A model generated the notes under the pieces. That model was not told the origin of the DNA, ran no database searches, and saw only the letters and a list, made by a program, of their open reading frames with translations. A DNA stretch of 38,387 nt, from NCBI GenBank assembly GCA_018711925.1, contig DVHR01000028.1, forward strand, positions 1 through 38,387, given 5' to 3'. Shown one piece after another: positions 1-7,779 of this stretch (positions within the stretch are counted from its first letter, which is position 1; each line of letters begins with the position of its first letter). The DNA comes from Candidatus Coprenecus pullicola. Lineage in GTDB: Bacteria > Bacteroidota > Bacteroidia > Bacteroidales > UBA932. A program made the translations under genes and the position numbers.

Positions 1-259
1 AGAGTCCATCCGGCGAACGTTCATGACAGTGTCGGGGCGGAAGAGGTGCTCGAATCCATGAGATACAAATTCCCTAGGCTGAAACGGATTCTGGCTGACG
101 GACAAATTTGTCCACATGCCAAAAAGATGGATTGTCGAGCGTACTTTCTCGTGGCTCGAGAACTTCAGGAGACTGACCATTGATTACGAATACAGGGCTG
201 ACACGCACGAAGCCATGATGCATATCGCTGCCATAAAATTATTTCTGAATAAAATTTAA
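1..259 (+). pseudogene. IS5-family transposase remnant (3' end, frameshifted)
   Basis: The first ~100 nt, read in frame 1, encode a stretch containing ANVHDSVGAEEVLE and FPRLKRILADG, typical of the catalytic region of IS5-type DDE transposases. From about position 101 the homology continues in frame 2 with MPKRWIVERTFSWL, which carries the catalytic Glu of the DDE triad, and runs to a TAA at 257-259. In intact relatives roughly 30-40 residues separate ADG from PKRW; here they are missing, so the copy has an internal deletion with a frameshift and should be inactive. The 5' part lies outside the window. I did not find a convincing terminal inverted repeat after the stop. The family call is by remembered motif only. 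Confidence 0.75.
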
Positions 260-469
260 ACAGCTTCTAAGTAATTTTTTATATTGTCCAGCGCTTTACG
301 GGAGAGCCTCTGAATACTTTGAGCGGATCTGCCGGCGGCCATTTCATATTTCCGATATTAAACCGGGTGCAAACTTATAAAAATGCGGATAGCTATTAAA
401 TTCATCCATGTTTATCGTCATTTCATCCCAAATAATCGTTTTGTTCCCGGATTTGTCATCAATTTGTAA
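260..469. other. Intergenic region between IS remnant and GH97 gene
   Basis: AT-rich spacer with no open frame I would support. It should contain the right end of the IS5 remnant, but no inverted repeat could be paired without the left end. The GH97 promoter lies at its downstream edge. Confidence 0.5.
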
Positions 470-477
470 TATCTTTG
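470..477 (+). promoter_or_regulatory. Candidate -7 box of the GH97 gene
   Basis: TATCTTTG matches the Bacteroidota -7 consensus TAnnTTTG and ends 26 nt before the chosen ATG. A TTTG occurs at 452-455, but the 14-nt spacing is shorter than the ~20 nt seen at other promoters here, so the -33 element is uncertain. Confidence 0.45.
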
Positions 478-503
478 TTAGCAATTATAAAACACAAACT
501 GAG

Positions 504-2753
504 ATGAAAAGACTGCTTGCAATGAGCGCGGCCGCGATGATGATGAGTGCGGCTGCGATGGCGGCACCCGGAGCAGGAGCCGCAAAGAGCGACAGCCTGA
601 GCCTGCTGTCACCCGACAAGAGACTTGAGCTGACGTTCCAGCTGAGCGGATTCGGCGAGCCTGTCTATGCCCTGTCCTTTGACGGACAGCGGGTGATAGA
701 CGAAAGCCGGATGGGCTTCGACATCCGTCATGAAGGCGGAGTGAACGACATCCAGCCGTTCATGCACGACTGGACTATAGCACAGAGCAATACGGTACTG
801 CATCCGACACAGATGTACGAGGGCTTCCGCATAGACAGCGTCAGGCGGACTTCCGTAGACTACACATGGGAGCCGGTCTGGGGCGAGGAGAAGGAGATCC
901 GCGACCGTCACAACGAGATGGCCGTCTACCTGTGGCAGCAGACCGGGGCGGATTCTACCGACGGACGCACCATCGTAGTGCGTTTCCGCCTGTTCAACGA
1001 CGGACTCGGATTCCGCTACGAGTTCCCCAGGCAGAAGACATTGGGATACTTCATCATCGGCAACGAACTGACCGAATTCAACCTGCACGAGGATCTGACC
1101 GCATTCTGGATAGCCGGAGACTACGATGCCAACGAGTTCCTGTACGAGACATCGCACCTGAGCGAGATAGCCGGCCTCTATCCCACATTTGACCGAAGCG
1201 GAAACTCCTGTATCTGCCCGATGCCCGTACCAGGCGTACAGACACCGGTGATGATGAAGCGGGACTCAGGCGGCCTTTACGTCAACATACACGAAGCGGC
1301 ATTAGTCAACTACTCCGCCATGCAGCTTGAAGTACACGACATCGGAGGCGGCCGCACCGGATTCAAAACCCATCTGGTACCTGACGCATTAGGCAACAGG
1401 GGCTATATCCAGACCCCTCAGAGCACTCCGTGGAGGACTGTCATCGTCACAGACAACGCACCTGCCGTTCTGGAAAGCCGTATGATTCTCAACCTCAACG
1501 AGCCGTGCGCAATTGAGGACACCGACTGGATACGGCCTCAGAAATTCGTAGGCGTATGGTGGCAGATGTTTGCTCCCGGACAGGGCTCTTGGAGCTATAC
1601 CAACGAGCCGAACGTACAGCTCGGCGTTACTGACTACACAAAGACCACACCCAACGGCACCCATGCCGCCAATACCGAGAACGTCAAGAGATACATCGAC
1701 TTCGCAGCGGCCAACAACATCCAGGGAATCTTAGTTGAGGGCTGGAACCAGGGCTGGGAAGACTGGTTCGGCCAGTTCAAGGACTTCGTATTCGACTTCA
1801 TGACCCCCTACCCTGACTTCGATGTGGCCGAGTTGAGAGACTATGCCAAGAGCAAGGGCGTGCAGCTCGTCATGCATCATGAGACATCCGGTTCCACTGT
1901 CAACTACGAGCGGTATCTGGACCGTGCCTACCAGTTCATGAAAGACAACAACTATTCGGTGGTCAAGAGCGGCTACGTAGGCGCCATTATCCCCCGGGGC
2001 AGTCATCACTACGACCAGAACACAGTGAACCATTTCCTGCACTGCATCCGCAGGGCCGCCGACTACGAGATAATGATCGACGCACATGAGCCGGTAAGGC
2101 CCACCGGACTGCACCGCACATGGCCCAACTACCTGGCAGCCGAATCGGGCCGCGGTACCGAATTCGAGTCCATGGGCGAGACCGGCAATCCGCCAGAGCA
2201 CACCACCATCATGCCCTTCACCCGTTTCATGGGCGGTCCGATGGACTACACACCCGGTATATTCCAGACCGATATGTCCTACTACGACTCCACATCCGTG
2301 GCAAGGATACACACCACTCTTGTAAAGCAGCTGGCCCTGTATGTCGTGCTCTACTCTCCACTTCAGATGGTGGCAGACCTGCCGGAGAACTACGAGCGGT
2401 TCTACGACGCCTTCACGTTTATCCGCAACGTGCCCACCGACTGGGACTATTCCAAGGTGCTGGAGGCCGAGCCGGGCGACTACATCACCACAGCCCGCAA
2501 GGCCAAAGGCGAGGACAAATGGTACATCGGAGCCATCACTGATGAGAATGCCCGTACGGCAGTCATCGATTTCTCCAAACTGCCACTGACCAAGGGCAAG
2601 AAATACACAGCCACCATCTACGCTGACGGTGAGGACGCATCGTGGGACGAGAATCCCCAAAGCTACAGGATCACCGAGACCATCGTAACCGGCAACTCGC
2701 TTCTGGAGATACCCTTAGCCCGCAGCGGCGGCGTAGCTATCGAACTTCATTAG
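504..2753 (+). CDS. GH97 family inverting alpha-glucosidase, SusB-like
   Basis: Secreted glycoside hydrolase of family GH97, 749 residues. The ATG at 504 is chosen because it starts a signal peptide (MKRLL followed by an Ala/Met-rich core) and follows the TATCTTTG box; an in-frame ATG at 408 would lie upstream of that box. Residues ~30-290 form the N-terminal beta-sandwich, ~340-650 the (beta/alpha)8 barrel, and the rest a C-terminal beta domain. Glutamates in VEGWNQGWEDW (E412), HHETS (E460), DAHEPVRPTG (E529) and ESGRGTEFES (E547, E553) keep the spacing of SusB E391, E439, E508, E526 and E532. This places it with the inverting, calcium-dependent alpha-glucosidases rather than the retaining galactosidase branch, which uses an Asp nucleophile. 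The probable substrate is alpha-glucan oligosaccharide in the periplasm. No susC/susD or other sus genes are nearby, so it stands alone. Its 3' end overlaps the convergent peptidase gene by 17 nt. Confidence 0.9.
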   Translation: MKRLLAMSAAAMMMSAAAMAAPGAGAAKSDSLSLLSPDKRLELTFQLSGFGEPVYALSFDGQRVIDESRMGFDIRHEGGVNDIQPFMHDWTIAQSNTVLHPTQMYEGFRIDSVRRTSVDYTWEPVWGEEKEIRDRHNEMAVYLWQQTGADSTDGRTIVVRFRLFNDGLGFRYEFPRQKTLGYFIIGNELTEFNLHEDLTAFWIAGDYDANEFLYETSHLSEIAGLYPTFDRSGNSCICPMPVPGVQTPVMMKRDSGGLYVNIHEAALVNYSAMQLEVHDIGGGRTGFKTHLVPDALGNRGYIQTPQSTPWRTVIVTDNAPAVLESRMILNLNEPCAIEDTDWIRPQKFVGVWWQMFAPGQGSWSYTNEPNVQLGVTDYTKTTPNGTHAANTENVKRYIDFAAANNIQGILVEGWNQGWEDWFGQFKDFVFDFMTPYPDFDVAELRDYAKSKGVQLVMHHETSGSTVNYERYLDRAYQFMKDNNYSVVKSGYVGAIIPRGSHHYDQNTVNHFLHCIRRAADYEIMIDAHEPVRPTGLHRTWPNYLAAESGRGTEFESMGETGNPPEHTTIMPFTRFMGGPMDYTPGIFQTDMSYYDSTSVARIHTTLVKQLALYVVLYSPLQMVADLPENYERFYDAFTFIRNVPTDWDYSKVLEAEPGDYITTARKAKGEDKWYIGAITDENARTAVIDFSKLPLTKGKKYTATIYADGEDASWDENPQSYRITETIVTGNSLLEIPLARSGGVAIELH

Positions 2754-4347
2754 CCCAGTAGGAGGCGGTAAGGGGCTCGCCGGTGGCGCGGCGGATCATC
2801 TCATTCCACGGGTAGAGCTTGCCGGGAGCAAATACGTTTGCGGTCAGCCAGCGGCCTACGTCAGGGCAGCCGGTGTAGGAGTCGAATACCATGTCTCCGC
2901 TGCGGGTGATGTTCTCCACGATGTAATGGTGCATCTGCGATGCGAACAGCTCGCCCATCTGGTAGTTGTGGTAGTAGCAGGGATAAAGGGCTATATGAAT
3001 CTTCGCAGCCCAGTCAGGTTCGTCGCGGCCCTCGGGGTATGTCAGCAGCTGGTACTTCTCCACGAGGTCGCGCCACAGGGCATTGAGGTCCTGCTCCGGA
3101 TCGGCGTACATGGCCTTCTCGAAGCGGTAGACCACCTGCATAAAACGGGCCTGCACCAACTGGCTCAGGCGGGCAGAACGGCGGCAGTCAGAAGCAATAC
3201 GCCCGGCCTCATCGGAGGAAATATCCAGATTGAGCCGCATCCACTCAGGGTTACGCGACTGGCGGCCGAACATCATGGCCACTCCCTCGGTCGTAAAGAT
3301 TCCGGCGGCCTCCCTCAGCAGGAAGGGCAGATCCGGATTGGAATCATGGCCCACACTGTAAGCCGCGTGCCCGAACTCGTGCAGCATGGTCTCCATCCAC
3401 CGCTCGTTATCGGTAAGATTGCACAGCACCCGCACGTCTCCCATGCAGTCCATATCGATGCAGAAGGCGTGCTGGTTCTTGCCCTCGCGGGGATACAGGT
3501 CACTGTGGCGCATCATGGGCTCCACATCCAAACCGATGCTGCGGTAATAATCCACGGTCAGCCGCTCCAGGTCCATGCCCTTGTAGTAACTGTCGAAGTT
3601 CACTGGATACAGGTCCGGTGCCTCCTGGAAGAAGCGACCCTGATAGTGCCAGGGCCGCAGATCCGACACTGATATGCCGCAACGCAAGGCCATGGCCTCG
3701 TCTATCTCCGCCTTTATCTGTACGAAACTATCGCGGGAAAGCTCATCCACCTCATTCATCAGCAGTTCCACATCGCGCGGTTTCTCCCCGCTGAGGATCA
3801 GGCTCATGCTGTGATAGTTGGTAAATCCCAGACAGTCGGCCAGCTGATTGCGCAACCGGACCACCTCCAGAATATCCGAAGCGACTTCCCGGCCTATCGC
3901 CTTGTGAGCCACCCAGACATCCTGCAGTTCGGAGCAGTCAGCCGAAGTCCGCAACAGCCGCTCCACCTCGTTGTCGTTAATCCTCCGTCCTCTGAAATCC
4001 GCTCTGAATGCAGCGTACTTGCGTTCTAAAGCCGTCTCCTTCTCGATTATCGCATTGAGCAGCGCCTTGTCCGCCTGACGTGAGAGGAAACTGTTGTAAA
4101 GCTCGTCAAGTTGCCTGCGCATCAGAGGCTCCACAACACTGCCCGAGTCCTTTATCCGCTGCAATTCCTCGAATGTACTGCGGTCAGAAAAGATCTCCGC
4201 AATCTTCTTGTTAGTTTCCGCATACCGGTCAAATGCATCAGCATTCCCGGTCACAGTCCCCTCCCAGTAAGCCTCGGAGGATGCCTTGACCAGCGGCGCA
4301 TACTCCGCCACAGTCCTGTCTATGATTTCCTGTAACTCCATATTCAT
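2737..4347 (-). CDS. M2-family (ACE-like) zinc metallopeptidase
   Basis: A 536-residue gluzincin peptidase. The zinc-binding motif HEFGH sits in METMLHEFGHAAY, and the third ligand is probably the Glu of FTTEGVAMMFG about 35 residues downstream; the LRE...E arrangement resembles the angiotensin-converting-enzyme (M2) family. There is no signal peptide, so it is predicted to be cytosolic and to act as a dipeptidyl carboxypeptidase or oligopeptidase. The start is set at the ATG beginning MNMELQEII; the frame stays open further upstream, but that stretch overlaps the DUF4295 gene in another frame and does not look like this family. A second ATG two codons on is equally possible. The gene lies 56 nt downstream of the DUF4295 gene in the same direction, with a possible terminator hairpin between them. 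M3 is the alternative family call. Confidence 0.8.
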   Translation of the reverse strand: MNMELQEIIDRTVAEYAPLVKASSEAYWEGTVTGNADAFDRYAETNKKIAEIFSDRSTFEELQRIKDSGSVVEPLMRRQLDELYNSFLSRQADKALLNAIIEKETALERKYAAFRADFRGRRINDNEVERLLRTSADCSELQDVWVAHKAIGREVASDILEVVRLRNQLADCLGFTNYHSMSLILSGEKPRDVELLMNEVDELSRDSFVQIKAEIDEAMALRCGISVSDLRPWHYQGRFFQEAPDLYPVNFDSYYKGMDLERLTVDYYRSIGLDVEPMMRHSDLYPREGKNQHAFCIDMDCMGDVRVLCNLTDNERWMETMLHEFGHAAYSVGHDSNPDLPFLLREAAGIFTTEGVAMMFGRQSRNPEWMRLNLDISSDEAGRIASDCRRSARLSQLVQARFMQVVYRFEKAMYADPEQDLNALWRDLVEKYQLLTYPEGRDEPDWAAKIHIALYPCYYHNYQMGELFASQMHHYIVENITRSGDMVFDSYTGCPDVGRWLTANVFAPGKLYPWNEMIRRATGEPLTASYWANEVR

Positions 4348-4379
4348 AAAACAAAACAGGGTGTCGTCACCGGCACCCC
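4346..4379 (-). terminator. Possible intrinsic terminator after the rpmB-rpmG-DUF4295 genes
   Basis: GGGTG at 4359-4363 pairs with CACCC at 4374-4378, and on the minus strand the hairpin is followed by TTTTGTTTT. The stem is short and the T-tract runs straight into the ATG of the metallopeptidase gene, so it could instead act as an attenuator or be a chance structure. Confidence 0.4.
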
Positions 4380-4403
4380 GTCTATCATTATTACCAATAA
4401 ATT

Positions 4404-4565
4404 TTACTTCTTCGCGAAGAAATCCTTTGCATGATCGGTGGCTACGAAATCCTCCTTGAAGATGTAGGCACCGGTACGCTCGGATTTTTCCATCCGGATA
4501 CATTTGACAAATGTCCTCTTGGAGGCCTTGTCGCCGCTAAATGTTGCAACCGCTTTCTTTGCCAT
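4404..4565 (-). CDS. DUF4295 small basic protein
   Basis: A 53-residue Lys-rich protein, MAKKAVATFSGDK... ending DHAKDFFAKK. It matches the Bacteroidota-specific DUF4295 family, which typically follows rpmB and rpmG as here; its function is unknown, and the setting suggests a ribosome-associated role. It begins 10 nt after the rpmG stop and is presumably co-transcribed. In many relatives ftsY follows this gene; here a metallopeptidase does. Length and context fit the family well. Confidence 0.85.
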   Translation of the reverse strand: MAKKAVATFSGDKASKRTFVKCIRMEKSERTGAYIFKEDFVATDHAKDFFAKK

Positions 4566-4575
4566 ATGCTATAAC

Positions 4576-4764
4576 TTATTTAATTTCCTTGTGTACAGTT
4601 ACTCTGCGGAGGTAGGGATTGTATTTCCTGCGCTCCAGACGCTCTGTAGTGTTCTTTTTGTTCTTGGTGGTGATGTAACGGGAGATTCCGGGAACTCCGC
4701 TGTCCTTCTGCTCAGTACACTCGAGGATCACCTGTACTCTATTGCCTTTTGCTTTCTTTGCCAT
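4576..4764 (-). CDS. rpmG: 50S ribosomal protein L33
   Basis: A 62-residue large-subunit protein, starting [20 protein letters not shown] and ending [10 protein letters not shown], both typical of L33. The zinc-binding CxxC pairs of the C+ form are absent: only one Cys remains, in ECTEQ, and the second site reads YNPYLRR. It is therefore a zinc-independent C- type. It lies 18 nt downstream of rpmB and 10 nt upstream of the DUF4295 gene. Confidence 0.95.
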   Translation of the reverse strand: MAKKAKGNRVQVILECTEQKDSGVPGISRYITTKNKKNTTERLERRKYNPYLRRVTVHKEIK

Positions 4765-4782
4765 GATAAGTACCCTCCGTCA

Positions 4783-5025
4783 TTAATAAATATCAATTAA
4801 ACCTTTTTCCTGAGCGGCCTTCAGAGTTGCAGCAAGACCGTTCTTGTTTATAGTTCTCATGCCGGCAGCAGAGACTTTAAGAGTGACGAATCTGTTCTCC
4901 TCCTCGAGCCAGAAGCGCTTAACCTTCAGGTTGGGAGCGAACTCGCGTTTTGTACGACGCTTGGAGTGGGAAACATTGTTTCCTATCACCCGCTTCTTTC
5001 CAGTTACTTGACAAACACGTGCCAT
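4783..5025 (-). CDS. rpmB: 50S ribosomal protein L28
   Basis: An 80-residue large-subunit protein. It begins [21 protein letters not shown] and continues with [13 protein letters not shown], the standard L28 N-terminal signature, and contains the conserved [12 protein letters not shown] segment. It is first in the rpmB-rpmG-DUF4295 cluster and has its own promoter immediately upstream. It has a single Cys, so it should not bind zinc. Confidence 0.97.
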   Translation of the reverse strand: MARVCQVTGKKRVIGNNVSHSKRRTKREFAPNLKVKRFWLEEENRFVTLKVSAAGMRTINKNGLAATLKAAQEKGLIDIY

Positions 5026-5062
5026 ATATTTATCCTATTTTATTTCAAATTTCAAAGGGCTG

Positions 5063-5094
5063 CAAATATCCCCTTTTTTTCTTTAAATTCCAAA
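5063..5094 (-). promoter_or_regulatory. Promoter of rpmB-rpmG-DUF4295
   Basis: On the minus strand TTTG (5091-5094), a 20-nt spacer and GATATTTG (5063-5070) match the -33/-7 pattern with one mismatch in the -7 box. Transcription would start near 5056, about 30 nt before the rpmB ATG. Confidence 0.65.
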
Positions 5095-5098
5095 TTTT

Positions 5099-6436
5099 TT
5101 ACACAAACTTCAATAAACGGTTCCATCTGATATTCCGAGGGAAAGGTTTATTGACATCCTTGGAGAACCATACCACCCTGGGCTTGCCGACGATGTGGTT
5201 CTCGGGAACGAATCCCCAATAGCGCGAGTCAAGAGAGTTGTGCCTGTTGTCCCCCATCATGAAGTAATAGTCCATGGCGAAGGTATAGTGGGTCGCCGGA
5301 GTTCCGTCTATCAGGATTGTGCCGTCCTGCACCTGAAGGTCGTGTCCCTCGTAGACATCAATGATACGTCGGTAGAGAGGAAGGTTCTCCAGAGTCAGGG
5401 TCACACTGTCTCCCTTTGCGGGGATATAAAGTGGACCGTAGTTGTCCCTAGTCCACTTGAAGTCCTCCGTGAACGGGAAGAGCATCAGGTAGGAATCCGG
5501 GTAATCGGGAGGATAGGCGTCCACGTTGCGGCGGCACTCGGTCACATTGGCGACAGAGGCCAGCTTGTCCGCAGCCTCAGCTGTCATGGACAGAGCCGGA
5601 TATCCGGGCAGGGTCGCGTCGAACCATATTCCGGAAGTCTGAATACCGGCATCCTCAAGTATCTTGGCGTTGACAGGCGTACCGTTGGTTTTCACCATAT
5701 AGGAATTCTGGATTCCAGGATACACGTCCAACGAGTCCCCATTGACAAATACCCGCCCGTCACGCACCTCAAGAGTATCCCCGGCTATGGCGACACATCT
5801 CTTCACATAATTGTCCTCCTTGTCCACCGGCCTGGTAATCAGGGGACCGTACATCTTCTCGGTGTATTCCCTGCCGTTGAAACGCACATGAGTGTAGTAG
5901 TCATCCACCGGTCTCTTGGAAAGGACCGTATCCCCGTGAGGGAAATTGAAAACAACTATGTCTCCGCGCTCAACGTGTCCGAATCCTGCCAGACGCTTGT
6001 AATCGTTCCTGATCAGGTCCGAATAGGACTTCTTGCCGAAGATAGTATTGTGAACAAAAGGTATGGAGAGGGGGCGCTCAGGCAGTTTGGGTCCGTAGGC
6101 CAGCTTTCCCACAAACAGGTAGTCCCCCGTCATCAGAGTACTTTCCATGGACGAGGACGGAATCCGGAATGCCTGGAGGATAAAGATATTGAGAGGTATC
6201 ACGACTATGACGGCAAAGATGATGGCATCCAGCCAGTCGAGCCACACATTGTGCTTCTCACCCTCCTTGTATCTCTTCTTCCAGAAAGCCCACTTCACCT
6301 TCCTGGTGATGAAGATGTCGAAAATCACCGGCAGACCGAGAAGCCACCAGTAATTGCCGAGCCATATCACCCACAGGAGATAGAGCAGACCCCAGAGTCC
6401 GAACTTAAACCACTTATTTTGCAGGAACTCTCTCAC
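5099..6436 (-). CDS. lepB: Signal peptidase I
   Basis: Inner-membrane serine/lysine protease (family S26A) that removes signal peptides from exported proteins; 445 residues. Two hydrophobic segments (about 13-40 and 68-88) precede the active site. The catalytic Ser is S96 in RIPSSSMESTL and the general base is K212 in YVKRCVAIAGD. The C-terminal box MGDNRHNSLDSRYWG is at ~394-408. Between the Lys box and this last box there is an extra ~140-residue region (about 240-385), making the protein longer than the proteobacterial enzyme; large LepB proteins are common in Bacteroidota. The start appears to be GTG, 6 nt after the rplT stop; no better ATG lies in range. It is probably co-transcribed with thrS-infC-rpmI-rplT. 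Confidence 0.95.
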   Translation of the reverse strand: MREFLQNKWFKFGLWGLLYLLWVIWLGNYWWLLGLPVIFDIFITRKVKWAFWKKRYKEGEKHNVWLDWLDAIIFAVIVVIPLNIFILQAFRIPSSSMESTLMTGDYLFVGKLAYGPKLPERPLSIPFVHNTIFGKKSYSDLIRNDYKRLAGFGHVERGDIVVFNFPHGDTVLSKRPVDDYYTHVRFNGREYTEKMYGPLITRPVDKEDNYVKRCVAIAGDTLEVRDGRVFVNGDSLDVYPGIQNSYMVKTNGTPVNAKILEDAGIQTSGIWFDATLPGYPALSMTAEAADKLASVANVTECRRNVDAYPPDYPDSYLMLFPFTEDFKWTRDNYGPLYIPAKGDSVTLTLENLPLYRRIIDVYEGHDLQVQDGTILIDGTPATHYTFAMDYYFMMGDNRHNSLDSRYWGFVPENHIVGKPRVVWFSKDVNKPFPRNIRWNRLLKFV

Positions 6437-6442
6437 TTGCGT

Positions 6443-6793
6443 TTACTGAGCCTTTACAGAGTTGATTACTGCCTCGAATGCCTGGGGATTATTGAGTGCC
6501 AGGTCTGCAAGCACCTTACGGTTCAGCCCTACGTTCTGCTTAGCCAGAGCGCCGATGAACTGAGAGTAGTTCATACCGTGCTCACGGGCAGCTGCGTTGA
6601 TACGCTGAATCCAAAGCGAGCGGAAATTACGTTTCTTGGTTTTACGGTCGCGGTATGCGTAGCCCAAACCTTTCTCGTAGGTATTCTTGGCTACAGTCCA
6701 GACATTTTTCCTTGCGAGGAAATTACCGCGTGTCTGTTTTAGAATTTTCTTACGGCGTGCTCTTGAGGCCACCGAATTCACTGATCTTGGCAT
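6443..6793 (-). CDS. rplT: 50S ribosomal protein L20
   Basis: A 116-residue assembly protein of the large subunit, starting [19 protein letters not shown], with the conserved segment [24 protein letters not shown]. It lies in the classical infC-rpmI-rplT order. In other bacteria L20 represses this operon by binding its own mRNA; an 89-nt spacer with small hairpins precedes it here, but no recognised L20 operator was identified. lepB starts 6 nt after its stop. Confidence 0.97.
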   Translation of the reverse strand: MPRSVNSVASRARRKKILKQTRGNFLARKNVWTVAKNTYEKGLGYAYRDRKTKKRNFRSLWIQRINAAAREHGMNYSQFIGALAKQNVGLNRKVLADLALNNPQAFEAVINSVKAQ

Positions 6794-6823
6794 ACTACAC
6801 TTTTTGATTTTAAGAATGTCAGC

Positions 6824-6863
6824 GCTCCCCCCTTACGGGAGACTTCTTCTGCTGGGCATCCAG
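6824..6863 (-). other. Paired hairpins in the rpmI-rplT spacer
   Basis: Two short inverted repeats lie in the spacer: CTCCC (6825-6829) with GGGAG (6837-6841), and CTGG (6852-6855) with CCAG (6860-6863). They could form two consecutive small stems in the rplT leader. Neither has a T-tract, so they are unlikely to be terminators. A role in L20 control is only a possibility. Confidence 0.3.
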
Positions 6864-6882
6864 TTAAACAATAATTTTAAAC

Positions 6883-7077
6883 TTAGGCGACAATCATTTC
6901 CTTGATCCTCCTGGTGTCGCAGGCATCAGCAATGACCACCTTGTTGAGGTTCCTTTTCTGCTTTGTCGTCTTCTTGGTGAGAATGTGGCTGTGATAAGCG
7001 TGTCTTCTCTTCACTTTTCCAGTTCCGGTAAGCACGAAACGCTTTTTGGCACCGGAGTTGGTCTTCATCTTGGGCAT
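6883..7077 (-). CDS. rpmI: 50S ribosomal protein L35
   Basis: A 64-residue basic protein starting [25 protein letters not shown], with the [18 protein letters not shown] core of L35. It lies between infC (44-nt gap) and rplT (89-nt gap) in the usual order. Confidence 0.97.
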   Translation of the reverse strand: MPKMKTNSGAKKRFVLTGTGKVKRRHAYHSHILTKKTTKQKRNLNKVVIADACDTRRIKEMIVA

Positions 7078-7121
7078 TGTTACAATAAATTTAGTTAAAC
7101 TATTAAAACGTTACAAAACGG

Positions 7122-7757
7122 TTATTTCTTCTTCACGGGAGCGATCATCATTATCATCCTCTTACCCTCCAGTCTCGGCATCTGCTCCGCCTTTCCATAC
7201 TCTTCCAGCTCAAGAGCGAAACGCAGCAGCAGTTTCTCTCCCTGCTCGGAGAAAAGTATCGAACGGCCCCTGAAAAACACGTACGCCTTGACCTTCGAGC
7301 CTTCCTGCAGGAAGTTTATGGCGTGCTTGAGCTTGAACTGAAAGTCGTGCTCATCGGTGTTGGGACCGAAGCGGATCTCCTTTATCACCACCTTGGAGGC
7401 ATTGGACTTCATCTCCTTGGCCTTCTTCTTCTGCTGATAGACATATTTCTGGTAGTCTATAATCTTGCAGACAGGCGGATCGACCTTCGCGGATATTTCC
7501 ACCAGGTCCAGTTCAAGGCTTTCAGCAAGCCTCTGGGCTTCCCGCAATGGATAGATACCCGGCTGCGGAATATTGTCTCCCACAAGCCTTACCTTAGGTG
7601 CAGTGATGCCTTCATTGACCCTCGGCCCGTCATCCTTGGCCGGCTGGCGGTTGCCGTTTCCATTGTTGTTCCGGCCCTCGGCGCCGCTGTTTCCGTTCTG
7701 CGGCATATTGGGCCTGGGAGCTCCCGTATAAGGGCGCTTTTTTACAGGTGTTGCGAT
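7122..7757 (-). CDS. infC: Translation initiation factor IF-3 with apparent AUC start
   Basis: IF-3 binds the 30S subunit and checks start-codon and initiator-tRNA pairing. The conserved N-domain ([18 protein letters not shown]...) and C-domain ([21 protein letters not shown]...[14 protein letters not shown]) are complete. The first in-frame ATG is at 7706, but a perfect AAGGAGGA (7765-7772) lies upstream, and the codon 8 nt after its last G is ATC (7755-7757). From there the reading continues [16 protein letters not shown] into the ATG. I therefore place the start at the ATC, giving 211 residues. Rare AUU/AUC start codons are known for infC elsewhere and let IF-3 repress its own translation. 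The N-terminal ~45 residues are Asn/Gly/Pro-rich and look disordered. It lies 22 nt after thrS. Confidence 0.9.
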   Translation of the reverse strand: MATPVKKRPYTGAPRPNMPQNGNSGAEGRNNNGNGNRQPAKDDGPRVNEGITAPKVRLVGDNIPQPGIYPLREAQRLAESLELDLVEISAKVDPPVCKIIDYQKYVYQQKKKAKEMKSNASKVVIKEIRFGPNTDEHDFQFKLKHAINFLQEGSKVKAYVFFRGRSILFSEQGEKLLLRFALELEEYGKAEQMPRLEGKRMIMMIAPVKKK

Positions 7758-7764
7758 AAAGTGG

Positions 7765-7772
7765 TCCTCCTT
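7765..7772 (-). promoter_or_regulatory. Strong Shine-Dalgarno of infC deciding an AUC start
   Basis: AAGGAGGA on the minus strand, 7 to 8 nt upstream of ATC at 7755-7757 and about 58 nt from the first ATG. Such a strong site is unusual in this window, where most genes lack one. It marks the ATC as the intended initiation codon. Confidence 0.7.
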
Positions 7773-7779
7773 TAAAATT

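Noticed and set aside
408..503. Upstream in-frame ATG extension of the GH97 gene
   Set aside because: The extension would lie upstream of the likely -7 box and hide the signal peptide.
4348..4503. N-terminal extension of the metallopeptidase to 4503
   Set aside because: This stretch is the DUF4295 gene and spacer read in another frame; the peptidase family starts near MNMEL.
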